Assembly (NCBI GenBank): GCA_030429665.1
Contig: JAUIEZ010000001.1
Span: 1 to 64,000 of the forward strand
DNA length: 64,000 nucleotides
Reading direction: 5' to 3'
Source of the DNA: Gammaproteobacteria bacterium
GTDB lineage: Bacteria; Pseudomonadota; Gammaproteobacteria; Arenicellales; CAJQKF01
The position numbers and the translations under genes were made by a program. This document shows positions 1 to 9,085 of the stretch, piece by piece. The notes beneath the pieces are model-generated. The model saw only the letters and a list, made by a program, of their open reading frames with translations, did no database searches and was not told the origin of the DNA. Each line of letters starts with the position of its first letter. Within the stretch, counting starts at the first letter, position 1.

Positions 1-34
1 TCCTGAATCCCGACGGATCCGTCGGGATTCAGGA
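1..34. repeat. perfect 34-bp palindrome at the window edge
   Basis: The first 34 bases form a perfect inverted repeat with no spacer: the half TCCTGAATCCCGACGGA is followed by its exact reverse complement. It lies inside the truncated ASST-like reading frame, in the codons for NPDGSVGIQ, and stays in frame. A perfect fold-back exactly at the sequence end may be a contig-end artefact instead of biology. Confidence 0.8.
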
Positions 35-524
35 CCGCACCGTGTATGTCGATGTTTCGATCTGTCGCCGGAGAATGCTGAAGGTGCGCCGGTCGCGGGA
101 AATGCTCGGAGTAACTGACGGGCCACCGGGCCAGAATCGTTCCGTCACGGCGAATCACTCGCAGCTCGTTACCGCCGTCGAAGAACCCCGACATGAAAAC
201 GACGTCGCGGCCGGCGGGCTTGTTGTTGATCGTTACACCGCTACCCTCTTTCCGCGAAGGTTGCAGGAAATGTACCGGCGCCCCACCCGGAATGATGTTC
301 TCACGTTCGCGAAACACGAGCACGAAAGTGTCGATCAAGTCGTCAACTACCTCGTACGCGGAGTTCCTGGTCACGCCCGAATACATCCCCGCGCCGAAGG
401 CGACGCACAAAACGATGACCGCGCCCGACAGGGCCGACAGAAATTTACCTGGATTGATGCGCAACAGCCCTGCCTCGCTTGTGTTATTCCGTTCCTGGGC
501 TACGAGAATCGTTTCGATGGACAA
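1..524 (-). CDS. arylsulfotransferase (ASST)-like membrane-anchored protein, 3' part off the window
   Basis: An open minus-strand frame runs from about 524 to the left edge without a stop. It is absent from the ORF track because it is incomplete. The N-terminus has a hydrophobic helix (SALSGAVIVLCVAFGAGMY) after roughly 25 residues. It then reads RDVVFMSGFFDGGNELRVI and, near the edge, IDIHGAVLNPDGSV. This resembles the start of the ASST beta-propeller, where a His-Gly plus 'PDGS' blade motif is usual. No ATG precedes the membrane helix. An in-frame TGA sits just before a TTG at 524, and another TTG lies at 465, so the start is a non-ATG guess. Sulfotransferase activity is inferred from a fragment only. 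Confidence 0.55.
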   Translation of the reverse strand, partial: MSIETILVAQERNNTSEAGLLRINPGKFLSALSGAVIVLCVAFGAGMYSGVTRNSAYEVVDDLIDTFVLVFRERENIIPGGAPVHFLQPSRKEGSGVTINNKPAGRDVVFMSGFFDGGNELRVIRRDGTILARWPVSYSEHFPRPAHLQHSPATDRNIDIHGAVLNPDGSVGIQ

Positions 525-848
525 CGAACCGGGGCAAAAATATCACACGTGATGGGCGCGAAACAGCACCGGCTACGCACGCGCAGCGATCGCTTCCGTC
601 GGCCGTCGCGAGCCGGGTTTCGACCGGCCGGCGGCACTTGCACAAGCCTCGGGGCGGCGCGGTGATTCGCGGCGACCGCCCCCCTGCCGAGACTTGACAT
701 GCACGATGTCCGGCGGGATACCATGCCGGTCGATACCGACAACCGACTTGCACTCCACCGGTCCGGACGCGTCCGTCTTGCGCGACGCGGCGAGGCGTCC
801 TCGCGCGCAGGACCGCGAACGGGAAAGTCGAAACCAGGACGCGAAGCA
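525..848. other. intergenic region between divergent genes
   Basis: This stretch separates the minus-strand ASST-like gene from the plus-strand membrane protein. Short overlapping ORFs exist on both strands, but they are rich in Arg, Ser and Pro and look like GC-driven shadows. I see no convincing promoter, RNA or small gene. If the downstream gene really starts at ATG 699, the gap shrinks to about 175 bp. Confidence 0.5.
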
Positions 849-2825
849 TTGAGAAAAACCGGTTCCAAGTTTTCGGGTCATGGACTATCCGCCTGGTTGA
901 TTGACGTCCTCGTCGCGCTCGCGGTGACGGCGACGTTCACCGTGTCGACGGGGACGATTGACGGTATCCACGGATATTCCCAATCCATCGCCTACCGCCT
1001 CCAGTCCGAGGCGTTGCTCCGCGGCGACCTGGCGGTAGCCGACAACCCGGCGGAACTTCGTTGGGACTGGGTCTGGAGTGACTCCGGGGTACACCAACCG
1101 TGGGGGCTGGGCGTACCGATCCTGCGCCTGCCTTTCGAGGCCGCGGCCCGGCTTCTGGGCCGCGAGGGTTTCCCGGACCGGCTGGTTTTCATGTTCTACC
1201 TTTTTGTCGCGGTACTCCTGTTTCTCAGGGTGCTTGTCCCAACCGCGCGCGACGGCCCGCGCGGCGCGCCTGACACCGGCGGAAGAGCGTTCGCCGCCTT
1301 GCTGGGATTTCTCTCCCCGTTGCTCATCGTCCTCCTGTCCACGCGCTTCGACGTCTACGAGGAGGCGATCAGCTACCTGATTTTCGCCAGCATCGTCCTG
1401 GCGGCACTGTTGTACCGGTTGGCCCGAGACCCCTCGTTGCCGTGGTTCCTGCTTGCGTGTCTGGTCGCCGGCATGCTGGTTGCGATTCGACCGACGGGCG
1501 TGTTTTATGCGATTCCATCGGCATTCATCCTGCTCTACCTGGCATTGCGTCATCGCTTCGACACCGGCTGGATCCTGGTCGGGTTCGTGGCGTTCGCCAG
1601 TATGCCGATATTCGTGGCCGTGACGAACATGTTCCGCTTCGGTTCGCCGTTCCGTTTCGGCCCACTGGAGGCATTGACGCTCGCGCACGAATTGGCGTAC
1701 GCAATGAATTTCTCCTATCCTTACCTCGGCGAAAGTCTCGCGAGCGCGGCGCGGGAGCTTCTCGGCATGCTGTTCGAACTCGAGCACCGGCTGCCGGAAA
1801 CCCTCGAAGGTGTTGTGCCCCACATGTACCGGCCGGACTTGCATGATTGGCAGTCGGCCGTCATTCGTTATCGCGAGTACTACACGCCCACGTATCCGTT
1901 CTGGGTAGCGTTCCTGGTGGCGCCCGCCTGGTTGATTCCATTGGCTTGTATCGTTCGGCGCCGTACTGGCGTACAGGGACGAAAGCGATGGCTGGGTCCC
2001 GTGGCCGTCGTATCGCTTTGGTCGCTGTGCGCGACGTCGTTGCTTTTCGCCTTCTACTTGTGGACGCCGGTGATCAGCACGCGCTACATGCTGGATTTCC
2101 TTCCGGCCTTTTCCGCGGCAAGTTGCATCACCCTGTTGATAACCGCGAAGGTCGCGACCCGCTTCATCGGGCGCACTGGATTGCGTGCCACGATAGCGCG
2201 CCACGCCGCGATGACCGTTCTGATCGCGGGCGCGGTGTTCTGGACCTATGCCACTGCCCGCGAAGGGATCGCTTCCAGGCCTCGCGGCTACGACTACGTT
2301 CAGGCGGTCGATCTCGACAGCGTAACGGCGTCGCTTCGGCAACGATCGCCGGCGGGCCCCCTGCCGCGCGTGTACCGTTGCGGACAGGTATCCGGCAACT
2401 ATGGTATTCCCATGAATCTCGGGGGATGGAACGCAGAGCGCGGCCAGCCGGAGAACCGGGCCTGCATCGTCGGTCAGGCGACGATACTGTTCTTCGGCGT
2501 ATTCGACTGTCTGAACCTGCTGGTCGAGGACTTCCCGGTTCGTCGCGGCGCGGATGTCGAGCGCTTCTCTCCGGGCGCGACCCGGGTGACGACGGACGCG
2601 GGGCCGCTCCGGCAGGTGGCCATCGAGCGACTCGACGGAAACCGGTACCGCCTGCGTTTCTGTCGCAGCGGACCTACGCTGCGCCAGCGCCCGTGGAACG
2701 ACGTGATGATCGGCTGGGTCGAACCTGAACGACTGACGCTCGGCCGGGCGCCGGTCAGGCTGCTGGCCGCCGGCGTAGAGCGCCTGACGCCGGCCCGCTC
2801 CCCCGATACCTCGAACCGACAGTGA
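849..2825 (+). CDS. polytopic inner-membrane protein, possibly GT-C glycosyltransferase-like
   Basis: A long frame encodes about 658 residues with roughly ten hydrophobic segments. The first (SAWLIDVLVALAVTATFTV) comes just after the chosen start. A periplasmic loop with HQPWGLGVPILRLPFE follows it, and a soluble C-terminal domain of about 180 residues ends the protein. The layout of many helices, an acidic first loop and a C-terminal domain recalls GT-C/ArnT-like glycosyltransferases, but no signature is clear enough to name it. The track ORF begins at ATG 699. Its first 50 residues are Arg-rich and unlike the rest, while TTG 849 has an AGGA upstream, so 849 was preferred. No operon partners. 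Confidence 0.7.
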   Translation: MRKTGSKFSGHGLSAWLIDVLVALAVTATFTVSTGTIDGIHGYSQSIAYRLQSEALLRGDLAVADNPAELRWDWVWSDSGVHQPWGLGVPILRLPFEAAARLLGREGFPDRLVFMFYLFVAVLLFLRVLVPTARDGPRGAPDTGGRAFAALLGFLSPLLIVLLSTRFDVYEEAISYLIFASIVLAALLYRLARDPSLPWFLLACLVAGMLVAIRPTGVFYAIPSAFILLYLALRHRFDTGWILVGFVAFASMPIFVAVTNMFRFGSPFRFGPLEALTLAHELAYAMNFSYPYLGESLASAARELLGMLFELEHRLPETLEGVVPHMYRPDLHDWQSAVIRYREYYTPTYPFWVAFLVAPAWLIPLACIVRRRTGVQGRKRWLGPVAVVSLWSLCATSLLFAFYLWTPVISTRYMLDFLPAFSAASCITLLITAKVATRFIGRTGLRATIARHAAMTVLIAGAVFWTYATAREGIASRPRGYDYVQAVDLDSVTASLRQRSPAGPLPRVYRCGQVSGNYGIPMNLGGWNAERGQPENRACIVGQATILFFGVFDCLNLLVEDFPVRRGADVERFSPGATRVTTDAGPLRQVAIERLDGNRYRLRFCRSGPTLRQRPWNDVMIGWVEPERLTLGRAPVRLLAAGVERLTPARSPDTSNRQ

Positions 2826-3079
2826 GCCGCCCGCAACGATTCGAACCAGGAGCCGTGGCGACGGCAGTATCGACCGCGCACCGGCACGGCGTACGCGAAT
2901 TCTCGTCGCCGACCGGCATACACGTGGTAACCGCGACCACGAATCTGGAACCATTCTCGAGACCGGCGCGGATTTCGGTCGCATCGATTGCTCCCTGACG
3001 ACGTTTACAATGTCGGGACGACATGCGCGGCAAAACGCGGTGTAATGAACGCATCCGAATCGAACCGGAGGATCTACCG

Positions 3080-4186
3080 ATGACCAGCCACCCGCCCTAT
3101 CGCGCAGACGAAGTCGGCAGTCTGTTGAGGCCAGCCGCGATCAAGAAAGCCCGCGTCGCTCATACCGAAGGAAGGCTCGACAATGCCGGGCTCAGACAGG
3201 TCGAGGACGATTGCATTCGCGAGGTCGTTGCGAAGCAGGAGGCCGTCGGCCTGAAGGCGGTGACCGATGGCGAATATCGTCGCGCCTGGTGGCATTTCGA
3301 CTTTCTCAGCGGTCTTGAAGGTGTGCGCCTCGTCACCGGCAAGAAGAGCATCCAGTTCAAGGGCGTCACGACCAAAGCGGAAAGTATCGAGGTCAACGGC
3401 AAGGTCGACTTCGGTGAACATCCGATGGTCGACCATTTTCGGTTCCTGGCGAGCGCTACCTCGGTAACGCCGAAGTTCACCATTCCGTCGCCGACCGTGC
3501 TGCATTTTCGCGGCGGGCGCGACTCCATCAGCACGGACGTCTATCCCGGGATGGATGAATTTTTCGCCGACACGGCGGAAGCCTACCGCAAGGCGGTGCA
3601 CGCCTTCTACGACGCCGGCTGCCGCTACCTGCAATTCGACGACACGGTGTGGGCTTACCTGTGCTCGGAATCCGAATGCCAGGCGGTACGGGATCGGGGC
3701 GAGGACCCGGAATCCCTCAAGCGCGACTACGCGGAGATGATAAAACACGCGCTGTCCAGCAAGCCCGACGACATGACCGTCACCACGCACCTTTGCCGGG
3801 GTAATTTCCGCTCCAGCTGGATCTCCGAGGGCGGATACGAACCCGTCGCCGAGATCCTGCTCGGCGGGTTACCTTACGATGGATATTTCCTGGAGTACGA
3901 CAGCGACCGCGCCGGCGGTTTCGAGCCGCTGCGATTCCTGCCGAAAGGAGACAAACGGGTCGTGCTGGGGTTGGTGACCTCGAAGTTCGGCGAACTGGAA
4001 AACCGCGCCGACGTCCTGGCCCGAATCGAGGAGGCCGGCAAGTTCGCGCCCCTGGAGCAGTTCTGCGTCAGCCCCCAATGCGGTTTCGCGTCAACCGAGG
4101 AAGGCAACCTGCTTTCCGAAGACGAACAATGGCGCAAGCTTGGCTTCGTCGTCGAGTTGGCAAAGGAGGTTTGGGGCGAGTTGTAA
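3080..4186 (+). CDS. MetE C-terminal-domain-like cobalamin-independent methyltransferase
   Basis: The protein has 368 residues and matches only the catalytic half of cobalamin-independent methionine synthase, like the short YxjG/YxjH-type proteins. The start ATG follows GGAGG closely. RADEVGSLLRP opens the protein, and DGEYRRAWWHFDF is typical of the family. The zinc ligands expected for MetE are visible as H-L-C in TTHLCRGNF, the Glu of FLEYDSDR and the Cys of SPQCGFAS. The enzyme probably transfers a methyl group to a thiol such as homocysteine; the methyl donor cannot be read from sequence. A second paralogue lies at 38.4 kb. The upstream 255 bp hold no gene. Confidence 0.88.
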   Translation: MTSHPPYRADEVGSLLRPAAIKKARVAHTEGRLDNAGLRQVEDDCIREVVAKQEAVGLKAVTDGEYRRAWWHFDFLSGLEGVRLVTGKKSIQFKGVTTKAESIEVNGKVDFGEHPMVDHFRFLASATSVTPKFTIPSPTVLHFRGGRDSISTDVYPGMDEFFADTAEAYRKAVHAFYDAGCRYLQFDDTVWAYLCSESECQAVRDRGEDPESLKRDYAEMIKHALSSKPDDMTVTTHLCRGNFRSSWISEGGYEPVAEILLGGLPYDGYFLEYDSDRAGGFEPLRFLPKGDKRVVLGLVTSKFGELENRADVLARIEEAGKFAPLEQFCVSPQCGFASTEEGNLLSEDEQWRKLGFVVELAKEVWGEL

Positions 4187-4402
4187 GAAGAACGCCAGTT
4201 CGGTGGATCCCTTGATGAGATAATCCTGCGCGCCCAGCAATACCGCGTTTCGTCCGATTGCCTTGTCCGTCAGCCGGGCAAGCGCGACGACGGACGTGTC
4301 GGTATCGAAATTGCGAAACTTCTCCAGCGTCGCGAGCCCCTTGCGTTCGGGCAGTCCCAGTTCCAGAACGACGGCATCGAACCCCGGCGCGTCCGCATCC
4401 AT
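4184..4402 (-). pseudogene. response-regulator receiver-domain remnant
   Basis: The minus frame between the MetE-like gene and the DMT exporter reads DAVVLELGLPERKGLATLEKF, then VVALARLTDKAI and GAQDYLIKG. This follows the receiver-domain sequence from the phosphorylation strand to the conserved Lys. The acceptor Asp is replaced by Glu (VVLELGLPE). The N-terminal acidic pair and any output domain are missing, since upstream sequence in this frame is unrelated. The frame runs on into the 3' end of the methyltransferase gene. It is probably a decayed fragment of a two-component or GGDEF regulator. Confidence 0.6.
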
Positions 4403-4433
4403 TGACCGACAACCGATCCCGTATCCGGTAACC

Positions 4434-5291
4434 GTGAACACGAACCTCAAGGCGGCCGCCATCATGTTCGGCGCCATGATCATGCTGACTCTCAATGACG
4501 CCATCGTTAAACACATCGGACAGTCCCTAGCGGTGGGACAGGTCCTGTTGCTGCGCGGCCTGATGGTCATGGTGGTGTTCGCCGTCGCCATCAAGGTTGC
4601 CGGCCTTCCGCTAGTGTCGCGCCAACTGGCGGAACGCTGGACGTTGTTGCGCGGCGCGTTCGAGGTATCGGCGACGGCCTGTTATCTCTCCGCCCTGGTA
4701 CTGCTGCCGCTGGCGGTGGCATCGGCGCTGATATTCGTGTCGCCGATTTTCATCACCCTCGCGGCTGCCTGTCTTCCCGGCGAAAAGGTCGGTTGGAGTC
4801 GCTGGCTGGCGGTCTTCGTCGGTTTTTTCGGCTCACTACTGATCACGCGGCCGTGGGGGGTCGATTTCGACGCCTTCATGCTGCTGCCGATCGCCGCGGC
4901 CGCGCTGATCGCTGGCCGGGATATCGTCACTCGCCGTATCAGCCAGCATCAGTCTTCGCTATACGTGGCCTTCATTACCGCTGCGATGGTCACCGCCGGC
5001 GGCGCCGTCATGTGCCTTTTCACGTGGCGCACGGTGACGCCCGAGAGCCTGTGCTGGATCGCGCTGTGCGCGGTCCTGCTCAGCGGCGCCTACTTTTCAC
5101 TGATTACCGCGTTTCGCACCGGGGAACTTTCGTTCATCGCGCCACTGAAGTACGTGAGCATCGTCATCGCCATCGCGCTTGGCGCGTGGATCTGGAACGA
5201 GCGCCTGGCGGCGCTGCAACTGGCCGGTGTCGTGCTCGTCATCGTTGCCGGAATCACGATCCTGTACCGTGAACGCAGCCGGGCCCGCTAA
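4434..5291 (+). CDS. EamA/DMT-family transporter
   Basis: A 285-residue protein with about ten hydrophobic helices arranged as two EamA repeats. The first opens NTNLKAAAIMFGAMIMLTLNDAIVKHIGQ and the second lies near GRDIVTRRISQHQSS. Drug/metabolite transporters of this type are inner-membrane exporters of amino acids or metabolites; the substrate is unknown. The track ORF starts at 4263, but its first 57 residues fall in the response-regulator remnant and are not membrane-like. GTG 4434, directly before the first helix, was chosen. Convergent with the acetyltransferase downstream. Confidence 0.85.
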   Translation: MNTNLKAAAIMFGAMIMLTLNDAIVKHIGQSLAVGQVLLLRGLMVMVVFAVAIKVAGLPLVSRQLAERWTLLRGAFEVSATACYLSALVLLPLAVASALIFVSPIFITLAAACLPGEKVGWSRWLAVFVGFFGSLLITRPWGVDFDAFMLLPIAAAALIAGRDIVTRRISQHQSSLYVAFITAAMVTAGGAVMCLFTWRTVTPESLCWIALCAVLLSGAYFSLITAFRTGELSFIAPLKYVSIVIAIALGAWIWNERLAALQLAGVVLVIVAGITILYRERSRAR

Positions 5292-5368
5292 CGTCGCTCC
5301 ATTGCCGACCGGACCTCGCCGGACACGAGCTTGCCCTGCCGCGTCGACGCGACGTCGTTGCCCGGGTC

Positions 5369-6109
5369 CTAACCCCGGCTGACCAGTACCGGTCCGGTCA
5401 ATTCGCGGAGGGACAGTCGCTGCCGGCCCTGCTCGTCGAAGTTCGATGGCGCCAACCACTGCTCGAAAGCGGCTTTCAACGCCGGCCACTCACTATCGAT
5501 GCACGCATACCAGGCCGTGTCGCGGTTTCGTCCCTTCACCACCGCGGCCTGCCGGAATACGCCTTCGTAGGAGAATCCGAGGCGCATCGCCGCCTCGCGC
5601 GATGCGCGGTTCAAGGCATTGCATTTCCACTCGTAGCGCCGGTAACCGAGCTCGAACACGCGGCGCATCATCAGGTACATGGCCTCCGTCGCCGCAGGGG
5701 TACGCTTCAGCGAGGGTGCGAAGTGGATATGTCCGACCTCGATACTGCCGGCCGCGGGCGCAATGCGCAGGAAGCTGGCCATGCCCACGGCGCGGCCGCC
5801 GGCCTTGTCGATCACGGCATGGAACAGTGGATCGTCGCCGGTGCAGGCACTGTGCATCCACGCGACGAAGGCGGCGGGTTCGTCGAACGGACCGTAGGGC
5901 AGGTACGACCAGTCGGTATCGCCGCCCTCCCGGGTAAAGGCATCGAACAGCTCGCCGGCGTGACGGTCGACATCCAGCGCCACCACGTCGCAGAAACGCC
6001 CGCTCATGGGCTGCCGCGCCGGCTTCCCGGGAACCTTCCAGCCTTGCACCTCGATGCCGACAACGCGCCCGTACGCGTCAATGTCGGTGGTCGTCGTCGA
6101 TTCGTTCAT
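5369..6109 (-). CDS. GNAT-family N-acetyltransferase
   Basis: A 246-residue protein of the GNAT fold, of the RimJ/RimL-like type. GRAVGMASFLRI and IEVGHIHFAPSLKRTPAATEAMYLMM form the central beta strands and the acyl-CoA pyrophosphate loop. YEWKCNALNRASREAAMRLGF is the characteristic C-terminal part seen in acetyltransferases acting on amino groups. The start is ATG 6109 (MNESTTTTD); the track adds 20 residues without family support. It stands alone between a convergent exporter and the ABC operon; the substrate is unknown. Confidence 0.87.
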   Translation of the reverse strand: MNESTTTTDIDAYGRVVGIEVQGWKVPGKPARQPMSGRFCDVVALDVDRHAGELFDAFTREGGDTDWSYLPYGPFDEPAAFVAWMHSACTGDDPLFHAVIDKAGGRAVGMASFLRIAPAAGSIEVGHIHFAPSLKRTPAATEAMYLMMRRVFELGYRRYEWKCNALNRASREAAMRLGFSYEGVFRQAAVVKGRNRDTAWYACIDSEWPALKAAFEQWLAPSNFDEQGRQRLSLRELTGPVLVSRG

Positions 6110-6208
6110 GTATCGGGTCCGGTGGATTGCGATCGCCGCGAATCTATCCCGCCGAGCGAGGGCCGGCAAGTCCAGACGGCAGTTGGCGATGCAGCCGGCG
6201 CCGGGGGC

Positions 6209-7261
6209 TCAGTGCCGGACCCGGTCTCCGCTGTCCGGATCGAACAGGTAACAACGCTCGGGGTGCACGCCAACCTCGATACGCGTCGCCTCCAGCTGGT
6301 AATGACCATCGAGCCGCACCACCGCGTCCTCGTCGTGGCCGTCGAGATGACCGTGTGCGAGCGTGTCGGCTCCCAGCGGCTCGGTCAACTGGACCTCGAA
6401 GAGACCGTGGACTTCCTGGTCGAGGTAAAAATGCTCGGGGCGAACACCCACGTCGACCGACGCCCCCCGGTAGCTTCCGGGCACCTCGATGAGCGTGTCG
6501 CCCAACCGCGCGGCGCCGTTCTCGACCGGGCAGCGAAAGAAATTCATCGACGGCGAACCGATGAAACCGGCCACGAAACGGGTCGCGGGATCTCGGTATA
6601 TATCCATCGGCGTGCCGATCTGCTCGGCCACGCCTGCATTCATCACCACCAGGCGGTCCGCCATGGTCATCGCCTCCACCTGGTCGTGGGTGACGTACAG
6701 GCTGGTCGTGGCCAGGCGCCGCTGAAGATTCTTGATCTCCAGGCGCATCTGCACGCGCAGCTTTGCGTCCAGGTTGGACAACGGCTCGTCGAACAGGAAC
6801 ACGGCGGGCTCGCGCACGATCGCCCTGCCCATGGCAACGCGCTGGCGCTGCCCGCCGGATAGTTGTCGCGGCTTGCGATCCAGCATTTCCTCCAGGTGCA
6901 GCATTGCCGCCACGCGGTCGACGCGCTCGCGAATCTCGGCCTTCGACTGGTTGCGGAGCTTGAGTCCGTAGGCCATGTTGTCGAACACGTTCATGTGCGG
7001 ATACAGCGCGTAGTTCTGGAACACCATCGCGATGTCCCGGTCCTTCGGCTCGAGGTCGTTTACGCGCCGATCCCCAATGTGCACGTCGCCCGAGGATATT
7101 GCCTCGAGTCCGGCAACCATGCGCAACAGCGTCGACTTGCCGCAACCGGAGGGACCGACGATGACGATGAACTCGCCATCCGCGATGTCCACGTCGATGC
7201 CGAACAGCACCTGGGTATCGCCGTAGCGCTTGTCCACGTTTCGTATGGTCACGCTGGCCAT
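6209..7261 (-). CDS. ugpC: ABC transporter ATP-binding protein, UgpC/MalK type
   Basis: A 350-residue ATPase with every ABC motif: Walker A GPSGCGKS at about residues 36-43, Q-loop in [10 protein letters not shown], signature [14 protein letters not shown], Walker [13 protein letters not shown] and switch His in VTHDQ. The C-terminal 110 residues form the MalK/UgpC regulatory OB-type domain ([10 protein letters not shown]). It energises import by the two permeases encoded upstream. The start is ATG 7261 ([17 protein letters not shown]), two bases past the stop of the ugpE-like gene. It is the last gene of the ugpB-A-E-C order. Glycerol-3-phosphate is the family substrate; related sugars are possible. 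Confidence 0.92.
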   Translation of the reverse strand: MASVTIRNVDKRYGDTQVLFGIDVDIADGEFIVIVGPSGCGKSTLLRMVAGLEAISSGDVHIGDRRVNDLEPKDRDIAMVFQNYALYPHMNVFDNMAYGLKLRNQSKAEIRERVDRVAAMLHLEEMLDRKPRQLSGGQRQRVAMGRAIVREPAVFLFDEPLSNLDAKLRVQMRLEIKNLQRRLATTSLYVTHDQVEAMTMADRLVVMNAGVAEQIGTPMDIYRDPATRFVAGFIGSPSMNFFRCPVENGAARLGDTLIEVPGSYRGASVDVGVRPEHFYLDQEVHGLFEVQLTEPLGADTLAHGHLDGHDEDAVVRLDGHYQLEATRIEVGVHPERCYLFDPDSGDRVRH

Positions 7262-7263
7262 GA

Positions 7264-8112
7264 CTATTTCTCCGTTTCGGTCAATCCGCGCACGAACAAC
7301 TTCTGCATGGTAACCACCACGATCACGGGCGGCAGCATCGCCAGCAGCGTGGTCATCATGATCAGATGCCACTCGGGCGATTCCTCGGCCGCCTCCAGCA
7401 TCTGCTTGATGCCCATGACGATGGTGTACATGTCCTTGTCGGTGGTCACCAGCAGCGGCCACAGGTACTGGTTCCACCCGTAGATGAACAGGATCACGAA
7501 CAATGCCGCGATATTGGTGCGGGACAACGGCACGAGGATGTCCTTAAAAAATCGCATCGGGCCGGCGCCGTCAATACGCGCGGCCTCGAGCATCTCGTCG
7601 GGCACGGTCAGGAACACCTGGCGAAACATGAAGGTGGCGGTGGCCGATGCGATCAGCGGAATCGAAAGCCCGAAGTAGTTGTTGAGCATGCCGAAGTCGG
7701 CGACCACCTCGAAAGTGGGCAATATACGCACTTCGACCGGTAGCATGAGGGTGATGAAGATCATCCAGAAAAACCCCATGCGGAACGGAAACCGGAAGTA
7801 CACGATGGCGAATGCCGACAACAGCGAGATGGCGATCTTGCCGACGGCGATCATCAGCGCCATCACCATGGAGTTGAACAGCATGATGCCGATGGACTGT
7901 TCCTTGGCATTGCCGACGCCCTCGGTGAACGCCGCCTTGAGATTGACCCAGAACTGGTCGCCGGGAACCAGCGGCATCGGCACCTGGTTCACGCGCAACT
8001 CGGTGTGGCTGGCGGCAACGAAGGTAACCCATATCGGAAACGCCACAAGGGCGATGCCGAGTAAGATGACAAGATGCGAGACGAACGTCGCGATCGGGCG
8101 GTTTTCGACCAT
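7264..8112 (-). CDS. ugpE: ABC transporter permease, UgpE type
   Basis: A 282-residue inner-membrane permease of the CUT1 family with six hydrophobic segments. The binding-protein-dependent permease (EAA) loop reads [23 protein letters not shown] at about 190-212. It opens with the usual cytoplasmic N-terminus ([25 protein letters not shown]). It pairs with the UgpA-type permease. Its ATG overlaps the last base of the upstream gene, indicating translational coupling. Confidence 0.92.
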   Translation of the reverse strand: MVENRPIATFVSHLVILLGIALVAFPIWVTFVAASHTELRVNQVPMPLVPGDQFWVNLKAAFTEGVGNAKEQSIGIMLFNSMVMALMIAVGKIAISLLSAFAIVYFRFPFRMGFFWMIFITLMLPVEVRILPTFEVVADFGMLNNYFGLSIPLIASATATFMFRQVFLTVPDEMLEAARIDGAGPMRFFKDILVPLSRTNIAALFVILFIYGWNQYLWPLLVTTDKDMYTIVMGIKQMLEAAEESPEWHLIMMTTLLAMLPPVIVVVTMQKLFVRGLTETEK

Positions 8113-8993
8113 CAGTACTCTACCCGGCGCTCGATGTAGCGAAACTGGATCACCGTCAGCGCGATAACGATGAACATGAGGATCACGGACTGGGCCGCCG
8201 AACCGCCGAGGTCGAGCCCGATGAAGCCGTCATTGTAGACCTTGAACACCAGGATCTCGGTGGCATTGCCCGGACCGCCCTTGGTGATCGCGTGGATGAT
8301 GCCGAAAGTTTCGAAAAACGCGTAGACCACGTTGATCACCAGCAGGAAAAACGTTGTCGGCGAGATGAGCGGAAAGGTGATGGTCCAGAACCGGCGCGCG
8401 GGGCCGGCGCCGTCTATGGCGGCGGCCTCGTACATCGACTTGGGGATCGCCTGCATGCCGGCGAGAAAGAACAAGAAGTTGTAGCTGACCTGTTTCCAGG
8501 CCGCGGCGATGATCACCAGCAACATGGCCTGCCCGCCGTTCAGACGGTGGTTCCACTCGTAGCCGAAGCCGTCCAGCATGTAGGCGATGATGCCGAGCGT
8601 GGGATCGAACATGAACATCCACAACGCGCCAGCGACGATCGGGGCGACGGCGTACGGCCAGATCAGCAGCGTCCTGTACGTCGTCGCGAAACGCACGACG
8701 CGGTCGGCCATGGCGGCGAGCGCCAGCGCCGACACCATGGACAGCGCGGCGACGCTGAAGGAGAAGAAGATGGTGCGGCCGAAGGTGTCGAGATATCGCG
8801 AATCCTTGAACAGGGCGACGAAGTTGTCCAGCCAGACGAACTTCGTCGACAACCCGAACGGGTCCTGCACCAGCACCGACTGGAACAACGCCTGGCCGGC
8901 CGGCCAGATGAAGAACACGATGGTGACAAATATCTGCGGCGCCACCAGAAGGTATGGCAGCACCGAGGGCTTGAAGTGGACGCGCTTGAGCAC
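8112..8993 (-). CDS. ugpA: ABC transporter permease, UgpA type
   Basis: A 293-residue permease with six helices. The EAA loop appears as [25 protein letters not shown], and the N-terminus ([25 protein letters not shown]) is typical of CUT1 permeases of the UgpA/MalF class. It forms the heterodimeric channel with the UgpE-type protein. It is separated from the binding-protein gene by about 90 bp holding a strong hairpin, and overlaps the next gene by one base. Confidence 0.92.
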   Translation of the reverse strand: MLKRVHFKPSVLPYLLVAPQIFVTIVFFIWPAGQALFQSVLVQDPFGLSTKFVWLDNFVALFKDSRYLDTFGRTIFFSFSVAALSMVSALALAAMADRVVRFATTYRTLLIWPYAVAPIVAGALWMFMFDPTLGIIAYMLDGFGYEWNHRLNGGQAMLLVIIAAAWKQVSYNFLFFLAGMQAIPKSMYEAAAIDGAGPARRFWTITFPLISPTTFFLLVINVVYAFFETFGIIHAITKGGPGNATEILVFKVYNDGFIGLDLGGSAAQSVILMFIVIALTVIQFRYIERRVEY

Positions 8994-9034
8994 GGCCTTC
9001 TGTTCGGCTGGATTCCGGCAGTCAGGACCCGCGA

Positions 9035-9070
9035 TTCACCGGCGCGCGCGACGATGCCCGCGCCGGTGAA
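9035..9070 (-). promoter_or_regulatory. hairpin between binding-protein and permease genes
   Basis: TTCACCGGCGCG at 9035-9046 pairs perfectly with CGCGCCGGTGAA at 9059-9070 across a 12-base loop. It lies just after the ugpB stop and before the ugpA start, with no U-run. Such structures commonly protect the binding-protein mRNA from 3' decay or attenuate readthrough, so that binding protein is made in excess; that role is inferred. Confidence 0.7.
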
Positions 9071-9085
9071 ATCGTCGTGCCCGTG

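Noticed and set aside
699-848. N-terminal 50 residues of the track ORF for the membrane protein
   Set aside because: Arg/Ser-rich and unlike the rest. TTG 849 sits behind AGGA and just before the first helix, though 699 cannot be excluded.
885-2984. 699-aa minus-strand ORF opposite the polytopic membrane protein
   Set aside because: Its composition is Arg/Gln/Glu-rich without any domain, and it mirrors the codons of the clearly hydrophobic plus-strand protein.
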